DNA of 64,000 nucleotides, from contig JAWKNW010000014.1 of the NCBI GenBank assembly GCA_041391505.1, forward strand, positions 1 through 64,000, written 5' to 3'. Origin of the DNA: Rhodothermales bacterium. GTDB taxonomy: Bacteria; Bacteroidota; Rhodothermia; Rhodothermales; JAHQVL01. Shown here piece after piece: positions 11,410 to 20,905 of this stretch. The stretch's first letter is position 1, and each line of letters opens with the position of its first letter. Below the pieces are notes generated by a model, which did not search any database, was not told where the DNA came from, and was given only the letters and a program-made list of their open reading frames with translations. The position numbers and the translations under genes were made by a program.

Positions 11410-11820
11410 TCAGCCGATCCCCTGCCGCCAGAGCCATCCGAGCAGTTCGTCCTGCAGGCGAAATTGCTCGCTCCAGAACAGGTTCACCTGCGGACCCGAA
11501 AGACGGACGATGCCCCCGGCTCCGCCGGCCAGGTACTGGATGCGCTCGAACCGGATGGGGCTGTAGCAGTCGTCGTCGTAGAGCTGGAGCCGGTCGGGCG
11601 GAGGCGTTTTCCAGTACACCTTGTTGATGGGGCGGACGCGGACCACCATCCGTTTGCATTTTCCCTGCGCGTCTTCGTAGACCTGTGCCTGGAATTCGTA
11701 GTTGAGCGTCTGGTCGTATCCGTTTGCCGGCACGTCGCGTATCGTGAGGCCGGCGGCGCCGGAGCAGGCGGACAGGCAGCCGGCGAGCAGGATCAGGACG
11801 AGGCGTTGGAGCGTGGCCAT
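11410..11820 (-). CDS. Small lipoprotein, function unknown
   Basis: The 136-residue protein begins MATLQRLVLILLAGCLSAC, a lipoprotein signal peptide with the lipobox LSAC, so it is probably attached to a membrane. The mature part is rich in charged and aromatic residues (for example NKVYWKTPPPDRLQLYDDDC) and contains a cysteine pair that might form a disulfide. I do not recognise the family. It is convergent with the DinB-like gene, whose stop lies 10 bases from its own, and is preceded by the hairpin-rich spacer downstream of susD. Confidence 0.7.
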   Translation of the reverse strand: MATLQRLVLILLAGCLSACSGAAGLTIRDVPANGYDQTLNYEFQAQVYEDAQGKCKRMVVRVRPINKVYWKTPPPDRLQLYDDDCYSPIRFERIQYLAGGAGGIVRLSGPQVNLFWSEQFRLQDELLGWLWRQGIG

Positions 11821-11838
11821 GGGGATACCGCAAAAATG

Positions 11839-11907
11839 CGTATGGGAGTGTGGGTGCATGCGAGGCATCTTTTCAGACCCTCATCACGGCACCCACACTC
11901 CCATACG
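11839..11907. repeat. Perfect 19-bp inverted repeat of the GGGAGTRTGGG family
   Basis: The arms 11839-11857 and 11889-11907 are exact reverse complements over 19 bases (CGTATGGGAGTGTGGGTGC and its complement) around a 31-base loop. The arms contain the same GGGAGT-GGG words found at 2184-2228 and 37675-37764. It lies in a non-coding spacer downstream of susD. Confidence 0.75.
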
Positions 11908-11908
11908 A

Positions 11909-11934
11909 GCGCCCGTCGGAAACCCGACGGGCGC
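11909..11934 (-). terminator. GC-rich hairpin downstream of susD
   Basis: Eleven perfectly paired bases (GCGCCCGTCGG at 11909-11919, CCGACGGGCGC at 11924-11934) flank a four-base loop. It lies 17 bases beyond the susD stop. There is no U-tract, so it may be a Rho-independent terminator of weak type or an mRNA 3'-end stabiliser. A hairpin of the same geometry follows the beta-helix gene at 57971-57996. Confidence 0.6.
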
Positions 11935-11951
11935 CACGGGGGAAGCCGTTA

Positions 11952-13742
11952 TCAGTTATAACCCGGATTCTGGATGAGAGCCGGATTTCGATCGATCTCG
12001 GCGCGGTCGATCGGCACGAAGTAGTTGCGGTCGTCCCAGCTTTTGTTCTGGAGCGGCACGACCTGGTATTCATACCGGTATTTCTCCGTTACGAGCACCT
12101 CCCCGTTAGGGTCCAGCCGGCCGGTGATACGGATGCCGTTGTTGGTCCCGGTGTACACTTCGGGCGCGGTCATCCAGCGGCGGACGTCGAAATAGCGGTG
12201 GCCTTCGAACGCCAGCTCGATCTGACGTTCCTGCCGGATCCGGTCCAGGACAGTGCGTCCGTCGCCGCTCCCGCCGGCAGGCACATCCGGCATGCCGACG
12301 CGCGAACGGACCTCGTTCAGCGCCGTCAAGGCGTCGCCGCTCTGGCCGAGTTCTTCCGACGCTTCCGCGAAGTTCAGCAGGATCTCCGCATAGCGGATAT
12401 GAATCCACGGATTGAAGTGCTGCTGCGCGTCCGGAACGAGGTTCCGGTCGAGGAACTTGGCCATGTTGTATCCGGAGCGTGTGCCGTTCCAGTTCTGGAT
12501 GGGACCTTCGCGGGTGTCGAGACCCGGACGCAGGTTGGACTGGCCGGATACCTCATACCAGCCGGTCTGGATCACGCCGACCGGGTCGACGCTGGTGGCA
12601 CCGCCCGTGCGGGGGCGCCACGTCTTCCCGTTGTGCAGGATGTTGGCTTCGAAGCGGGGGTCCCGGTTCGCATAGGGATTGGCCGCCAGCGCCGGGTCGT
12701 CCCAGCTGAACTCGGAGCCGTCCGCCATTTCATAGGCGTCGACATGGTTCTGGAGCGGGGTATCGCCGGACCAGGAGTTGTAGCCGTTCGGGCTGACCCA
12801 CAGGCCGTGGTTGTGGGTGTCGGTCCCCGTGCCGCTGAAGTACCGGGCCCAGATGAGTTCCGAGCCGCCGCCCCGCAAGATGATGTCGTGGTAGGCATCC
12901 GGGGTAGGCGCCGATTCCAGGCTATAGATGCCGAGATCCATGACGGCCTGGGCGGCGTCTTTCGCGGCCTGCCAGCGCTGCATCTGGTCGCCGCTGGTGT
13001 AGCCGGTCAGTTCGGAGCCTGACGGGTTCTGGTTGTAGAGGTCGCTGGCGGCAAACAGCAGCACGCGGGATTTCAGCGCGAGCGCGGCGCCCTGGGAGGC
13101 GGCGCCGGTCCGCCGGCCCGCGAGCGAGAGGCGCGTCGCGGCACGGTCGAGGTCGGCGACGATGAAATCGACGGTCTCGGCAAACGTGTTGCGCGCAACC
13201 TGGTACTGCTCCAGATCCCCGCCCAGTTCAAACACCGTTTCGATGATCGGGACGCCGCCGTACATCTTCAGCAGGTTGTGGTAGAAGAACGCGCGGAGGA
13301 AATACGCTTCCCCCAGAAACGCGGTTTTCTCGGCGTCGGGTAGGACCGTGCCCGCATCGACGTTTTCGATGAACACGTTGAGATCACGAATCGAGGAATA
13401 CACGTTTTGCCACGACAGGTGCTCGAACGAGTTGTTCGGGTTGTTGGTCCGGTTCCACTGTCCGCGGTTTTCCGGCGTCAGCGTCGAGGCCAGGTTCGCG
13501 TCCGTGTCGCTGCTGTGCGTGTAGATCGTCTCGTCCACGATGCCGGCGCCCGGAAGCGGGTTTCCGTAGCCGTATCCCGTGGCGCTGTAGATCTGGTTGA
13601 GGTACGCTTCCGTAAGGGCGGCGTCGCTCCATACGGCGCTGCTGCTCAGTTCGCTTCGCGGGTCGAGGTTCAGGCTGTCGCAGCCCCCGATCAACGCGAG
13701 GCTGCCGAGCGCTACGCTGAGGATATAGGTTCTGATTTTCAT
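11952..13742 (-). CDS. susD: RagB/SusD family nutrient-binding lipoprotein
   Basis: The 596-residue protein is the surface lipoprotein that works as a lid on a SusC-type TonB-dependent channel. It begins with a signal peptide ending in the lipobox LIGGC, followed by DSLNLDPRSELSSSAVW, a typical SusD N-terminus. Further SusD hallmarks are EAYFLRAFFYHNLLKMYGGVP and, near the C-terminus, RQERQIELAFEGHRYFDVRRW. I chose the ATG at 13742 because it gives the lipoprotein signal; the frame extends 24 codons upstream into the susC end. The ligand is not predictable, and no glycoside hydrolase lies directly in this transcript. Confidence 0.96.
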   Translation of the reverse strand: MKIRTYILSVALGSLALIGGCDSLNLDPRSELSSSAVWSDAALTEAYLNQIYSATGYGYGNPLPGAGIVDETIYTHSSDTDANLASTLTPENRGQWNRTNNPNNSFEHLSWQNVYSSIRDLNVFIENVDAGTVLPDAEKTAFLGEAYFLRAFFYHNLLKMYGGVPIIETVFELGGDLEQYQVARNTFAETVDFIVADLDRAATRLSLAGRRTGAASQGAALALKSRVLLFAASDLYNQNPSGSELTGYTSGDQMQRWQAAKDAAQAVMDLGIYSLESAPTPDAYHDIILRGGGSELIWARYFSGTGTDTHNHGLWVSPNGYNSWSGDTPLQNHVDAYEMADGSEFSWDDPALAANPYANRDPRFEANILHNGKTWRPRTGGATSVDPVGVIQTGWYEVSGQSNLRPGLDTREGPIQNWNGTRSGYNMAKFLDRNLVPDAQQHFNPWIHIRYAEILLNFAEASEELGQSGDALTALNEVRSRVGMPDVPAGGSGDGRTVLDRIRQERQIELAFEGHRYFDVRRWMTAPEVYTGTNNGIRITGRLDPNGEVLVTEKYRYEYQVVPLQNKSWDDRNYFVPIDRAEIDRNPALIQNPGYN

Positions 13743-13803
13743 GGGATATCGTTGGTTTATCCGAGTCGGGACAGGTGCGCCAGAGGCGCTTCCTATCCGA
13801 TTC

Positions 13804-16800
13804 CTAGAATCCAAGTTGCAGACCGACCGTGATGGCGCGCTCGTTGGGGTATTCCTGGGCCGCGGCGTTGCGGAGTTCAGGATCCATGATCTTGAGCGGC
13901 GAGAACGTAAGCAGGTTGCGTCCGCTCAGGTACACCATGGCCTGGCTCATGCCGCCGAGTCGGGTCAGCACGTTTTCGGGTAGCGAATAGGTCAGGGAGG
14001 CAACCTTCAGGCGCAGGTATTTCGCATCCCGGAGGAAGAAGGTATTGGCCTGGTTCGACCAGTACGGTTCGGTACGATTCCATGCGCGCGGGTTGGTGCC
14101 GTCCGTGTTTTCCGGCGTCCAGCGGTCTTCGGTAAAGGCCTGGAAGTAGTTACCGAATTCGCCTACCGCGCCCGAGAGCACGTACTGTTTCACCTTCGCG
14201 GCGCCCTGGAAGAGGAGGTTTACGTCGAAGCGGCCGAAGGCGGCGCCGATGTTGAAGGCCCCGATGATGTCGGGCGTACCGTTTTCATCGACACGAACCC
14301 GGTCGTCGCCGTTGATCACGCCGTCCTCGTTATAGTCCACGAACCGGATGTCGCCGGCGCGCGCACCGCTGAAGTGGGGGCTGGCATCGACTTCAGCCTG
14401 ATCGTCGTAGATGCCGTCCGCCAGGTAATAGAGGCCGGTGTTCCAGGGGCGGCCGGTGTTCTGCTGGTAGGGCAGGACGCCCAGCGGTTCGTCGAAGAAC
14501 TCCACCTCGTCGCCAACGAACGTGATGTTTGCCCCGCCGTGCAGGGTGAACTTCTCGGAGAAGCGCTGCGTGAAGGACGCCTCAGCCTCGAAGCCTTTGT
14601 TGCGGACCTGGGCGATGTTCTCGCGGGGCAGCGCGAAGCCGGTCGTCTGGGGGACGGCCACGTTCCGGAACCACAGGATGTTGTCGCGGAAGTGGTTGAA
14701 GTAGGTGAGTTCGAAGGACAGGCGTTCGTCCAGGATACCGCCCTGGATGCCGATGTCGAACTGGGTGGCCACTTCCCACGTGATGCGCTCGTTGGGCACG
14801 CGCGTCGGCGAGATGCGGGGGCCGAGGCCGTCGCCGTACACGAACGGTCCGCTGCCGAATCCGAACGTGGACAGGAACTGGTACGGTTCGATCCGGTCGT
14901 TGCCGGTCTGCCCGTACGCGGCGCGCAGCTTGAGGCGGTCGAAGAAGTCGCCCGTCGCTGCGCGGAACCAGTCTTCCTGCTCAAGACGCCAGCCGGCGGA
15001 GACGGACGGGAAGAACCCGAACCGGTCATCTTCCGGGAAGATGTACGAGCCGTCGTAGCGGGCGACGAGTTCCAGCAGGTATTTCTGCTGGAAGTTGTAG
15101 TTGAGGCGCCCGAAGAAATTCAGACGGGCCGCGGCGGTGCTGGTGCCGGACAGGTTCTGCTCGTTGGTGCCGCCGGCGAACAATTCGGTGACCTGATCGC
15201 TCAGGAAGAAGCGGCGGAACAGGAACAGCGACTCGCTCTCGGACGACTGGTACTCCGTGCCGAGCAGCAGGCTGGCGTTGTGGACGTTGGAGAACGTGCG
15301 TTCGTAGAGCGTCGTGGCGCGCAGGAGGATGTCCTGCGCCGTCAGGTCGTTCTGCGTCAGCCGCGGCTCGGGGACGCCTTCGCGCGTGGCGACGAGGTCA
15401 TCCGGCCCGGCGCAGTCCGCCGAGCAGTTGTACAGCGTCCACGGCTGCTGCCACCGCTTGTAGTTTTCGAACGTCTGGTCGTACGCCACGGTGCCGTCGA
15501 AACTCCAGCCCGGAACGGTGGGCACGTTGTATTCCAGGGTCATGTTGCTCTGGAAATAGTACGTCTTCCGGTTGTCGAAGCCGGTCTGGTCGGCGACGAC
15601 GGGGTTGACGCCGTTTTCCTGCGCCGGCCCGGGCAGGCCGTTGGGCCAGAACGCCGGCTCGTTGGGTTTGCCGCGCTGGAGCAGCTCCCAGTCGGCGCGG
15701 TCGATGTCGCGCGTCCAGGCCGGCCGGTCGCGGTTCTCGAGCCGGCCGTGCAGGTTGAAGGCGAGCGTCAGGTTGTCGGTGATATTTCCGTCGAGGTTGC
15801 TCCGGAAACCCACCTGGCCGTACCCGACCCCGGTGTTCACCAGGATGCCTTCCTGCGTCGATCCTTCGAGCGAGGCGCGGTAGCGGAAGGTCTCGGTGCC
15901 GCCCGTGAGGGAGGTGGTGGCGTTGTAGGCATCCGCATGGCTCTTCATCGCCACGTCGTACCAGTCGGTGTTGAACGTGCTCCACGAGCCATCGACATTG
16001 CCGCTATGCGCCTGGATCTGGTCCGCCGAGTACCGCTCGGGGTTGCCGCGCGAGATGTCGATCTCGTTCAGCATCTGCATGTACGTCGCCGCGTCGGCCA
16101 TTTCGGGGATGACGGCCGGCGAGGCCATCGTCCGTTCCACATTGATCGCAAGCTGCGGCTTGCCGACCGTTCCGCGGCGCGTCCGGACCAGGATGACGCC
16201 GTTGGCCGCGCGGGAGCCGTAGATGGCGGCCGACGCGTCCTTCAGCACCGTTACGCTTTCGACATCCGCCGGATTGATGCGGGAAAGGCCGCCCTGGCGC
16301 CCCGGAATACCGTCGATGACGATCAGCGGGGAGTTGTCGCCCAGCGTCGAGACGCCGCGGATCAACAGGTTCGCGTCGTCCCGGCCCGGTGAGCCGCTCG
16401 GGGTCACGCCGATCAGACCCGTCACGGTGCCCTGGAGGGCCTGCGTGAGGTTCGGCATGGGCATCGCCTCGAGCGCCTGGCCGGAGATCTGGCTGATCGA
16501 ACCCGTGGTCGTCGCGACGGTCTGCGTGCCGTACGGCACGCTCACGATTACCTCATCCAGCGAGGTGATGCTGCGCTCCAGCGTGATGTTGATCTGGGCG
16601 CGGCCTTCGATCGCGACTTCCAGGAACTCGTAACCGACGAACGAAAGCAGCAGTGTGTCATTGGGCGAAGGGGCCGTGAGGTTAAAATCGCCGCTTGAAC
16701 GGGTCGCCGTACCGATGTTGGTGCCTTTCACGATAATGTTTACACCGGGCAGGCTCGTGCCGTCTTCAGCGTCGGTGACGCGTCCCGAGACCTGATGCTG

Positions 16801-16947
16801 CGCAAAAACCGGTGACGTTCCCACTCCGAATACGAATAAAAGCGCTACCAGCGCAGCGCAGATTTTGCCGACATCGGGTATCAGCGTTCGCTGGTGGTGC
16901 CGCCGGGATGGGAGGTGGAGGCATGGCGTAGGTGTAGCTTTTCGCAT
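13804..16947 (-). CDS. susC: SusC/RagA family TonB-linked outer-membrane transporter
   Basis: The 1047-residue protein has a signal peptide preceded by an unusually long basic N-terminal stretch (about 28 residues). A carboxypeptidase-regulatory-like domain follows (VSGRVTDAEDGTSLPGVNI, with GTNIGTATRSSGDFNL), then a plug domain with LLIRGVSTLGDNSPLIVIDG and VTVLKDASAAIYGSRAANGV, then a 22-stranded barrel region. The C-terminus ends ITVGLQLGF, as expected for barrel assembly. It imports an oligomeric nutrient across the outer membrane using TonB energy, together with the SusD lipoprotein encoded 61 bases downstream. The segment with MRKATPTPC is the only available ATG start. No N-terminal STN domain is seen, so sigma/anti-sigma signalling is unlikely. 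Confidence 0.96.
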   Translation of the reverse strand: MRKATPTPCLHLPSRRHHQRTLIPDVGKICAALVALLFVFGVGTSPVFAQHQVSGRVTDAEDGTSLPGVNIIVKGTNIGTATRSSGDFNLTAPSPNDTLLLSFVGYEFLEVAIEGRAQINITLERSITSLDEVIVSVPYGTQTVATTTGSISQISGQALEAMPMPNLTQALQGTVTGLIGVTPSGSPGRDDANLLIRGVSTLGDNSPLIVIDGIPGRQGGLSRINPADVESVTVLKDASAAIYGSRAANGVILVRTRRGTVGKPQLAINVERTMASPAVIPEMADAATYMQMLNEIDISRGNPERYSADQIQAHSGNVDGSWSTFNTDWYDVAMKSHADAYNATTSLTGGTETFRYRASLEGSTQEGILVNTGVGYGQVGFRSNLDGNITDNLTLAFNLHGRLENRDRPAWTRDIDRADWELLQRGKPNEPAFWPNGLPGPAQENGVNPVVADQTGFDNRKTYYFQSNMTLEYNVPTVPGWSFDGTVAYDQTFENYKRWQQPWTLYNCSADCAGPDDLVATREGVPEPRLTQNDLTAQDILLRATTLYERTFSNVHNASLLLGTEYQSSESESLFLFRRFFLSDQVTELFAGGTNEQNLSGTSTAAARLNFFGRLNYNFQQKYLLELVARYDGSYIFPEDDRFGFFPSVSAGWRLEQEDWFRAATGDFFDRLKLRAAYGQTGNDRIEPYQFLSTFGFGSGPFVYGDGLGPRISPTRVPNERITWEVATQFDIGIQGGILDERLSFELTYFNHFRDNILWFRNVAVPQTTGFALPRENIAQVRNKGFEAEASFTQRFSEKFTLHGGANITFVGDEVEFFDEPLGVLPYQQNTGRPWNTGLYYLADGIYDDQAEVDASPHFSGARAGDIRFVDYNEDGVINGDDRVRVDENGTPDIIGAFNIGAAFGRFDVNLLFQGAAKVKQYVLSGAVGEFGNYFQAFTEDRWTPENTDGTNPRAWNRTEPYWSNQANTFFLRDAKYLRLKVASLTYSLPENVLTRLGGMSQAMVYLSGRNLLTFSPLKIMDPELRNAAAQEYPNERAITVGLQLGF

Positions 16948-17300
16948 GGCAAGCCTGTGTGTTGAACGGGTTTGTCCTTAAGTAAGCGATACAAAACCAA
17001 CTCATCGGAAGCGCACTCCGGAAGCACAATCCCGGCATGATTGGTGGATGCCGGGCATCTACTGCGCGATCAGCGGAACAAGCCTGATCCCGGAATGGAT
17101 GGGCCTAATGAGACGGCACGTGGAGGGCCTTTGCGGAACGTGCTTGCAAAGGGAATGGGTTGAGATACGGTAGGGTCGTTTCGTCGTATCTGTGCAAACG
17201 TTAAGAACTGAATTAAATAAATGCCAGCTTCCGAGCGAGAAAAACTCGCTGGCGGATGCGCCGCCAGACGCTCCGGGAAAGACCGCCGGCCGCCGGCGTC
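16948..17300. other. 353-bp non-coding spacer upstream of susC
   Basis: I see no convincing gene. The part from about 17170 to 17230 is AT-rich compared with its surroundings and is a reasonable place for the susC promoter, but I could not fix a Bacteroidota-type -33/-7 pair. A short hairpin (AGCGAG-AAAAA-CTCGCT, about 17234-17250) lies close after the stop side of the FG-GAP gene and might end that transcript. If so, susCD would be transcribed separately. Confidence 0.4.
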
Positions 17301-20300
17301 TCACCGCGCCGGCCGATAGGCAAGCAGGGTCCCCCGATTGCGGCCGAACAGGAGCATTTCACCCACCCGGACGATGCTGCGGACCTCACCCCGGAGCCCC
17401 AATCCGGATTCGGGTTGGGGCACGTAATAATACCCGCCCGCGCCGTCGCCCCGGAGGAGGACGCCGTAGCTGGCGTCGTTTTTTCCGAGCCGGATGGGCG
17501 CTTCGTTCAGGTTGCCGGCCAGGAGGAGGTCGAGCGCGCCGTCGCCGTCCGCATCCAGCGTCTCGATCGCGAAAACGGGTGCAAACTGGGCCTGGATAGG
17601 CAATGCTCGCTGCACGAACCGCCCGGATGCGGTGCCCAGAAAGAGCGACGTCTCCAGGGTGTTGGCTTCGAGCGGCGTCGAGGCAGCCTGCTGTTCGGGC
17701 GACAGGATGTCGGCGAGGGTTGCGCCCGCGTACGTCCCGTGATCGGGAAAGCGGGAAGCTAGGGAGGGCGCCTGCGTCCGCAGCTCCTCCAGCGTCGGAA
17801 ACGGGTACGGGACGCCCTGTACGGGGAAGGTGAGGAGGGGGTCGACGGTGCGGTTGTTGTCGTAATCGCTGAAATACAGCTCCACCGGCGCCTGGAGCTG
17901 CGTATTGGTCCCATAGTTTCCCGCGAGGAGGTCGGGGCGCCCGTCGCCGTCCAGATCGGCGATCCGGAGTGCGGTCCACAATCCGGAGCGGGGCGCGTCG
18001 AAATAGCGCGCCGTGGCATCGACCAGCCCCCGGTCGGCTCGCTCGAAAACCCGGATGGGCATCCAGGACCCCACCACGACGAGTTCGTCCGTGCCGTCGC
18101 CGTCCAGATCGTGCCAGGCGGCGTCGGTGACCATACCGGGCCGCTCCAGCCCGGGGGCGGCGTCCGCGGTGCGGTCGGCGAAGCGGCCGTTGCCGTCATT
18201 GACTAGCAGATAGCTGCGCGGGGGCTCCGGGTAGCGGCCGGGCACGACGCGGCCGCCCACGAACAGGTCGAGCGCGCCGTCGCCATTGACGTCGCCGGCC
18301 GCCACGGCGCCCGTGCTCGTCCGCATCGCCGGCAGGGCGTCGGGGCGGCGGGTGAGCCGGCCGCGTCCGTCGTTGAGGTAGAGCCGGTCCTGGAGCGTCT
18401 CGTCGTCGGGTGCGAGCAGGCCGTAGCCGCCGCTGCCCACGTACAGGTCGAGGTCGCCGTCGCCGTCGGCGTCGAAAAAGAGGGCCGCGGTGTCCTCGGC
18501 GTAGCGATCGGCTTCGAAGTCGGGCGTCGGCAGCCGTTCGAAGCGTCCGCCGGCGCGCTGCCGGTGCACCTGCCCGGCCTGCCCGCCGCCGCCGCCCACG
18601 AAGAGGTCGGGCAGGCCGTCGCCGTCGACGTCGCCGGCGGCGAGGGGCGGACCGTCGAACGAGGCGGGCTCGACCATCAGGGGCTGCCGGCGGAAGTCGT
18701 CGACCGCGCCGGCCATCCGGTGGGTGAAGTCGATGGGCGCGCGCGTCGCCTCGAACAGCGGCGCCGGCGCCTCCGCCGCCTCGGCCGCCTCGGCCTCTTC
18801 CTGACGCAGTTCGATCCGCCGGTTACCGGCGACGTTCCGGAGGGTTTGCGACCGGCCGTCGGGCCAGCGGACGCGCAGGGAATCGACCGCCTCCCGGTTG
18901 CCCAGCCCGAAGTGGAGGACCTGCGAGACGCTGGAGAGGTACCCGCGCATGGGCATCTGCTCGGCGACCTGCAGGCTGACGCCGGCGTAGAGCGTCACCC
19001 GCGCGCCGATGCCGGCGGTGTTGGCGCCGGCTCCATGCAGAACGACCTGGAGATACGCGCCGGGCGCCAGCCGCTCGGCGCGGTTCTCGAAGATGGACGC
19101 GTACTCGTTTACGTTGTTGGTGACGAGGTCGAGGTCGCCGTCGTTGTCCAGATCGGCGTACGCCGCCCCGGTGCTCCGCAGCGGCGCGCCGAGCCCCCAC
19201 GCGGCGGAGGCGTCGTCGAACCGCAGGTCGCCGGTGTTACGGAAGGCATAATTGGCCAGATCGGTAGCCGGGAGGACATCCATCAGATACTGGATATCGG
19301 CCGGCTCGAGCTTCGGTTTTCGCTGCACGTACCGGTGTTTGAAGGCGAGAAAGTCGCGATCGATCGTGTCGTGCAGGATCCCGTTCGTGATGAAGAGGTC
19401 CTTCCACCCGTCGTTGTCGAAATCCGCGATCAGCGGCGCCCAGCTCCAGTCGGTGGCGTGCACGCCGGCGAGCTGTCCGATTTCGCTGAAGCGGCCGTCG
19501 CCGGTGTTCAGCTGGAGCATGTTGCGGGTGTACTGGGCGTGGAAGCCCGACGCGAGGAAGCGGTCGAACCCGTCCCGGTCGTTGGGCGCGAACTGGGTCT
19601 TCTGCCGGGCGTTCGTCGCGCCGAGCATGTCCAGCACGACGATGTCGGACCAGCCGTCGTTGTTGAGGTCGGCCACGTCGACCCCCATCGAGGCGTTCGC
19701 GATATGCCCGATCCGATCCGCCAGCACGTCGGTGAACGTCCCGTCCCCGTTATTGCGATAGAGGTAGTCCGGCGGCGAATAGTCGTTGCCGACGTAGAGG
19801 TCCATCCAGCCGTCGTTGTCGAGGTCGGCCACGCCGGCCCCCAGGCTATAGGTGAGCGGGGAGCTGCGGATGCCGGCGCGCCGCGTCACATCCGTAAACC
19901 GGCCGGCGTCGTTGCGGTAGAGGCGGTTTCCGTGCACCGGGTCGTCCTTCTCGAGCTCTTCCCGCGTGCCCATCGGGTCCTGGTAGGGGGTGCGAGGGGT
20001 ATTGTTGCCGATCAGGAAAAGATCGAGGTCGCCGTCGCGGTCGTAGTCGAAGAAGTGCGCCTGGTTGGTGGAATGCGGGTTGGCGAGGCCGAATGCGGCG
20101 GCCTGTTCCTCGAAGCGCGGCGTGCCGTCGGCCTCGTTGCCCTTGTTGATGTACAGTTCGTCGACGCGGCGATCGAGCGGCAGCTCGCCGGAATAGCTCA
20201 CATAGAGGTCGAGCCGCCCGTCCCCGTCGACGTCCGCCATTGCCGCGCCGGTCTTCCAGGTATCCTTGCGGCCCGCGACGCCGGCAACCTCCGTCACGTC

Positions 20301-20633
20301 CTCGAACGTGAGCCCGCCCCGGTTCAGGTAGAGCCGGCCGTAGGTCATGTTGCCGGTGAAGTACAGATCTTCCAGCCCGTCTCCGTTGACGTCGCCCACC
20401 GCCACGCCGGCGCCGTTGGAGAAATACTCGTTGAGCAGATCGGTCCGCAACGGCGACGGGTGCTCCAGCAGCGTATTCTGGAAATCGATGCCCGTGCGCG
20501 CGGGGACCAGTTGCGCAAAGAGCGGTTCCTGGACCGGCGGCGTCGAGCGGGGGGCGTCGGCGCCGTCGGGCGCGCAGCCCGCCGCGAGAAGCAGGGTGCA
20601 GCCGAAAAGAAAAGCGGTCCGTGAATCGGGCAT
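17301..20633 (-). CDS. CRTAC1/FG-GAP (VCBS repeat) lipoprotein with ASPIC/UnbV domain
   Basis: The 1110-residue protein starts at the ATG at 20633, giving a lipoprotein signal with LAAGC around residue 20. The mature protein is a string of FG-GAP/VCBS repeats, each with a calcium-binding loop of the type DVNGDGLEDLY, DVDGDGRLDLYV, DLDNDGWMDLYVG or DADGDGALDLLL, which would fold into one or two beta-propellers. Around residues 540-620 an ASPIC/UnbV segment is present (IGARVTLYAG, then LHFGLG and VRWPDGRSQTL). Such proteins are commonly encoded next to SusC/SusD pairs in marine Bacteroidota. Its place upstream of susC suggests a role in surface capture of a polymer or glycoconjugate, but that is inference. 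Confidence 0.92.
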   Translation of the reverse strand: MPDSRTAFLFGCTLLLAAGCAPDGADAPRSTPPVQEPLFAQLVPARTGIDFQNTLLEHPSPLRTDLLNEYFSNGAGVAVGDVNGDGLEDLYFTGNMTYGRLYLNRGGLTFEDVTEVAGVAGRKDTWKTGAAMADVDGDGRLDLYVSYSGELPLDRRVDELYINKGNEADGTPRFEEQAAAFGLANPHSTNQAHFFDYDRDGDLDLFLIGNNTPRTPYQDPMGTREELEKDDPVHGNRLYRNDAGRFTDVTRRAGIRSSPLTYSLGAGVADLDNDGWMDLYVGNDYSPPDYLYRNNGDGTFTDVLADRIGHIANASMGVDVADLNNDGWSDIVVLDMLGATNARQKTQFAPNDRDGFDRFLASGFHAQYTRNMLQLNTGDGRFSEIGQLAGVHATDWSWAPLIADFDNDGWKDLFITNGILHDTIDRDFLAFKHRYVQRKPKLEPADIQYLMDVLPATDLANYAFRNTGDLRFDDASAAWGLGAPLRSTGAAYADLDNDGDLDLVTNNVNEYASIFENRAERLAPGAYLQVVLHGAGANTAGIGARVTLYAGVSLQVAEQMPMRGYLSSVSQVLHFGLGNREAVDSLRVRWPDGRSQTLRNVAGNRRIELRQEEAEAAEAAEAPAPLFEATRAPIDFTHRMAGAVDDFRRQPLMVEPASFDGPPLAAGDVDGDGLPDLFVGGGGGQAGQVHRQRAGGRFERLPTPDFEADRYAEDTAALFFDADGDGDLDLYVGSGGYGLLAPDDETLQDRLYLNDGRGRLTRRPDALPAMRTSTGAVAAGDVNGDGALDLFVGGRVVPGRYPEPPRSYLLVNDGNGRFADRTADAAPGLERPGMVTDAAWHDLDGDGTDELVVVGSWMPIRVFERADRGLVDATARYFDAPRSGLWTALRIADLDGDGRPDLLAGNYGTNTQLQAPVELYFSDYDNNRTVDPLLTFPVQGVPYPFPTLEELRTQAPSLASRFPDHGTYAGATLADILSPEQQAASTPLEANTLETSLFLGTASGRFVQRALPIQAQFAPVFAIETLDADGDGALDLLLAGNLNEAPIRLGKNDASYGVLLRGDGAGGYYYVPQPESGLGLRGEVRSIVRVGEMLLFGRNRGTLLAYRPAR

Positions 20634-20905
20634 GATGCGGGCAGTGTGGGGGGATGTCACGCGGCGGATCGACCCCTAAGGTAACGTCTGCGGCGGTGCC
20701 GGTCCAAGGCCGCCTGCGTAAGGCGTCGTCGCACACCCGTTCGCGCCCTGGCACCGCGAGCCGGCGCGTCTCGGCCTGTCATCTCCCATCCGGCGCCGGC
20801 GTAGCTTGGCATGGGAGGGTTCTCCTCCTACCCCTATCAAACTGCTGCGCGATGTGTCGTTCCACGGGCGATGCGCGAACGATGCGTGGCGCGGAGGGTG
20901 CAGGC

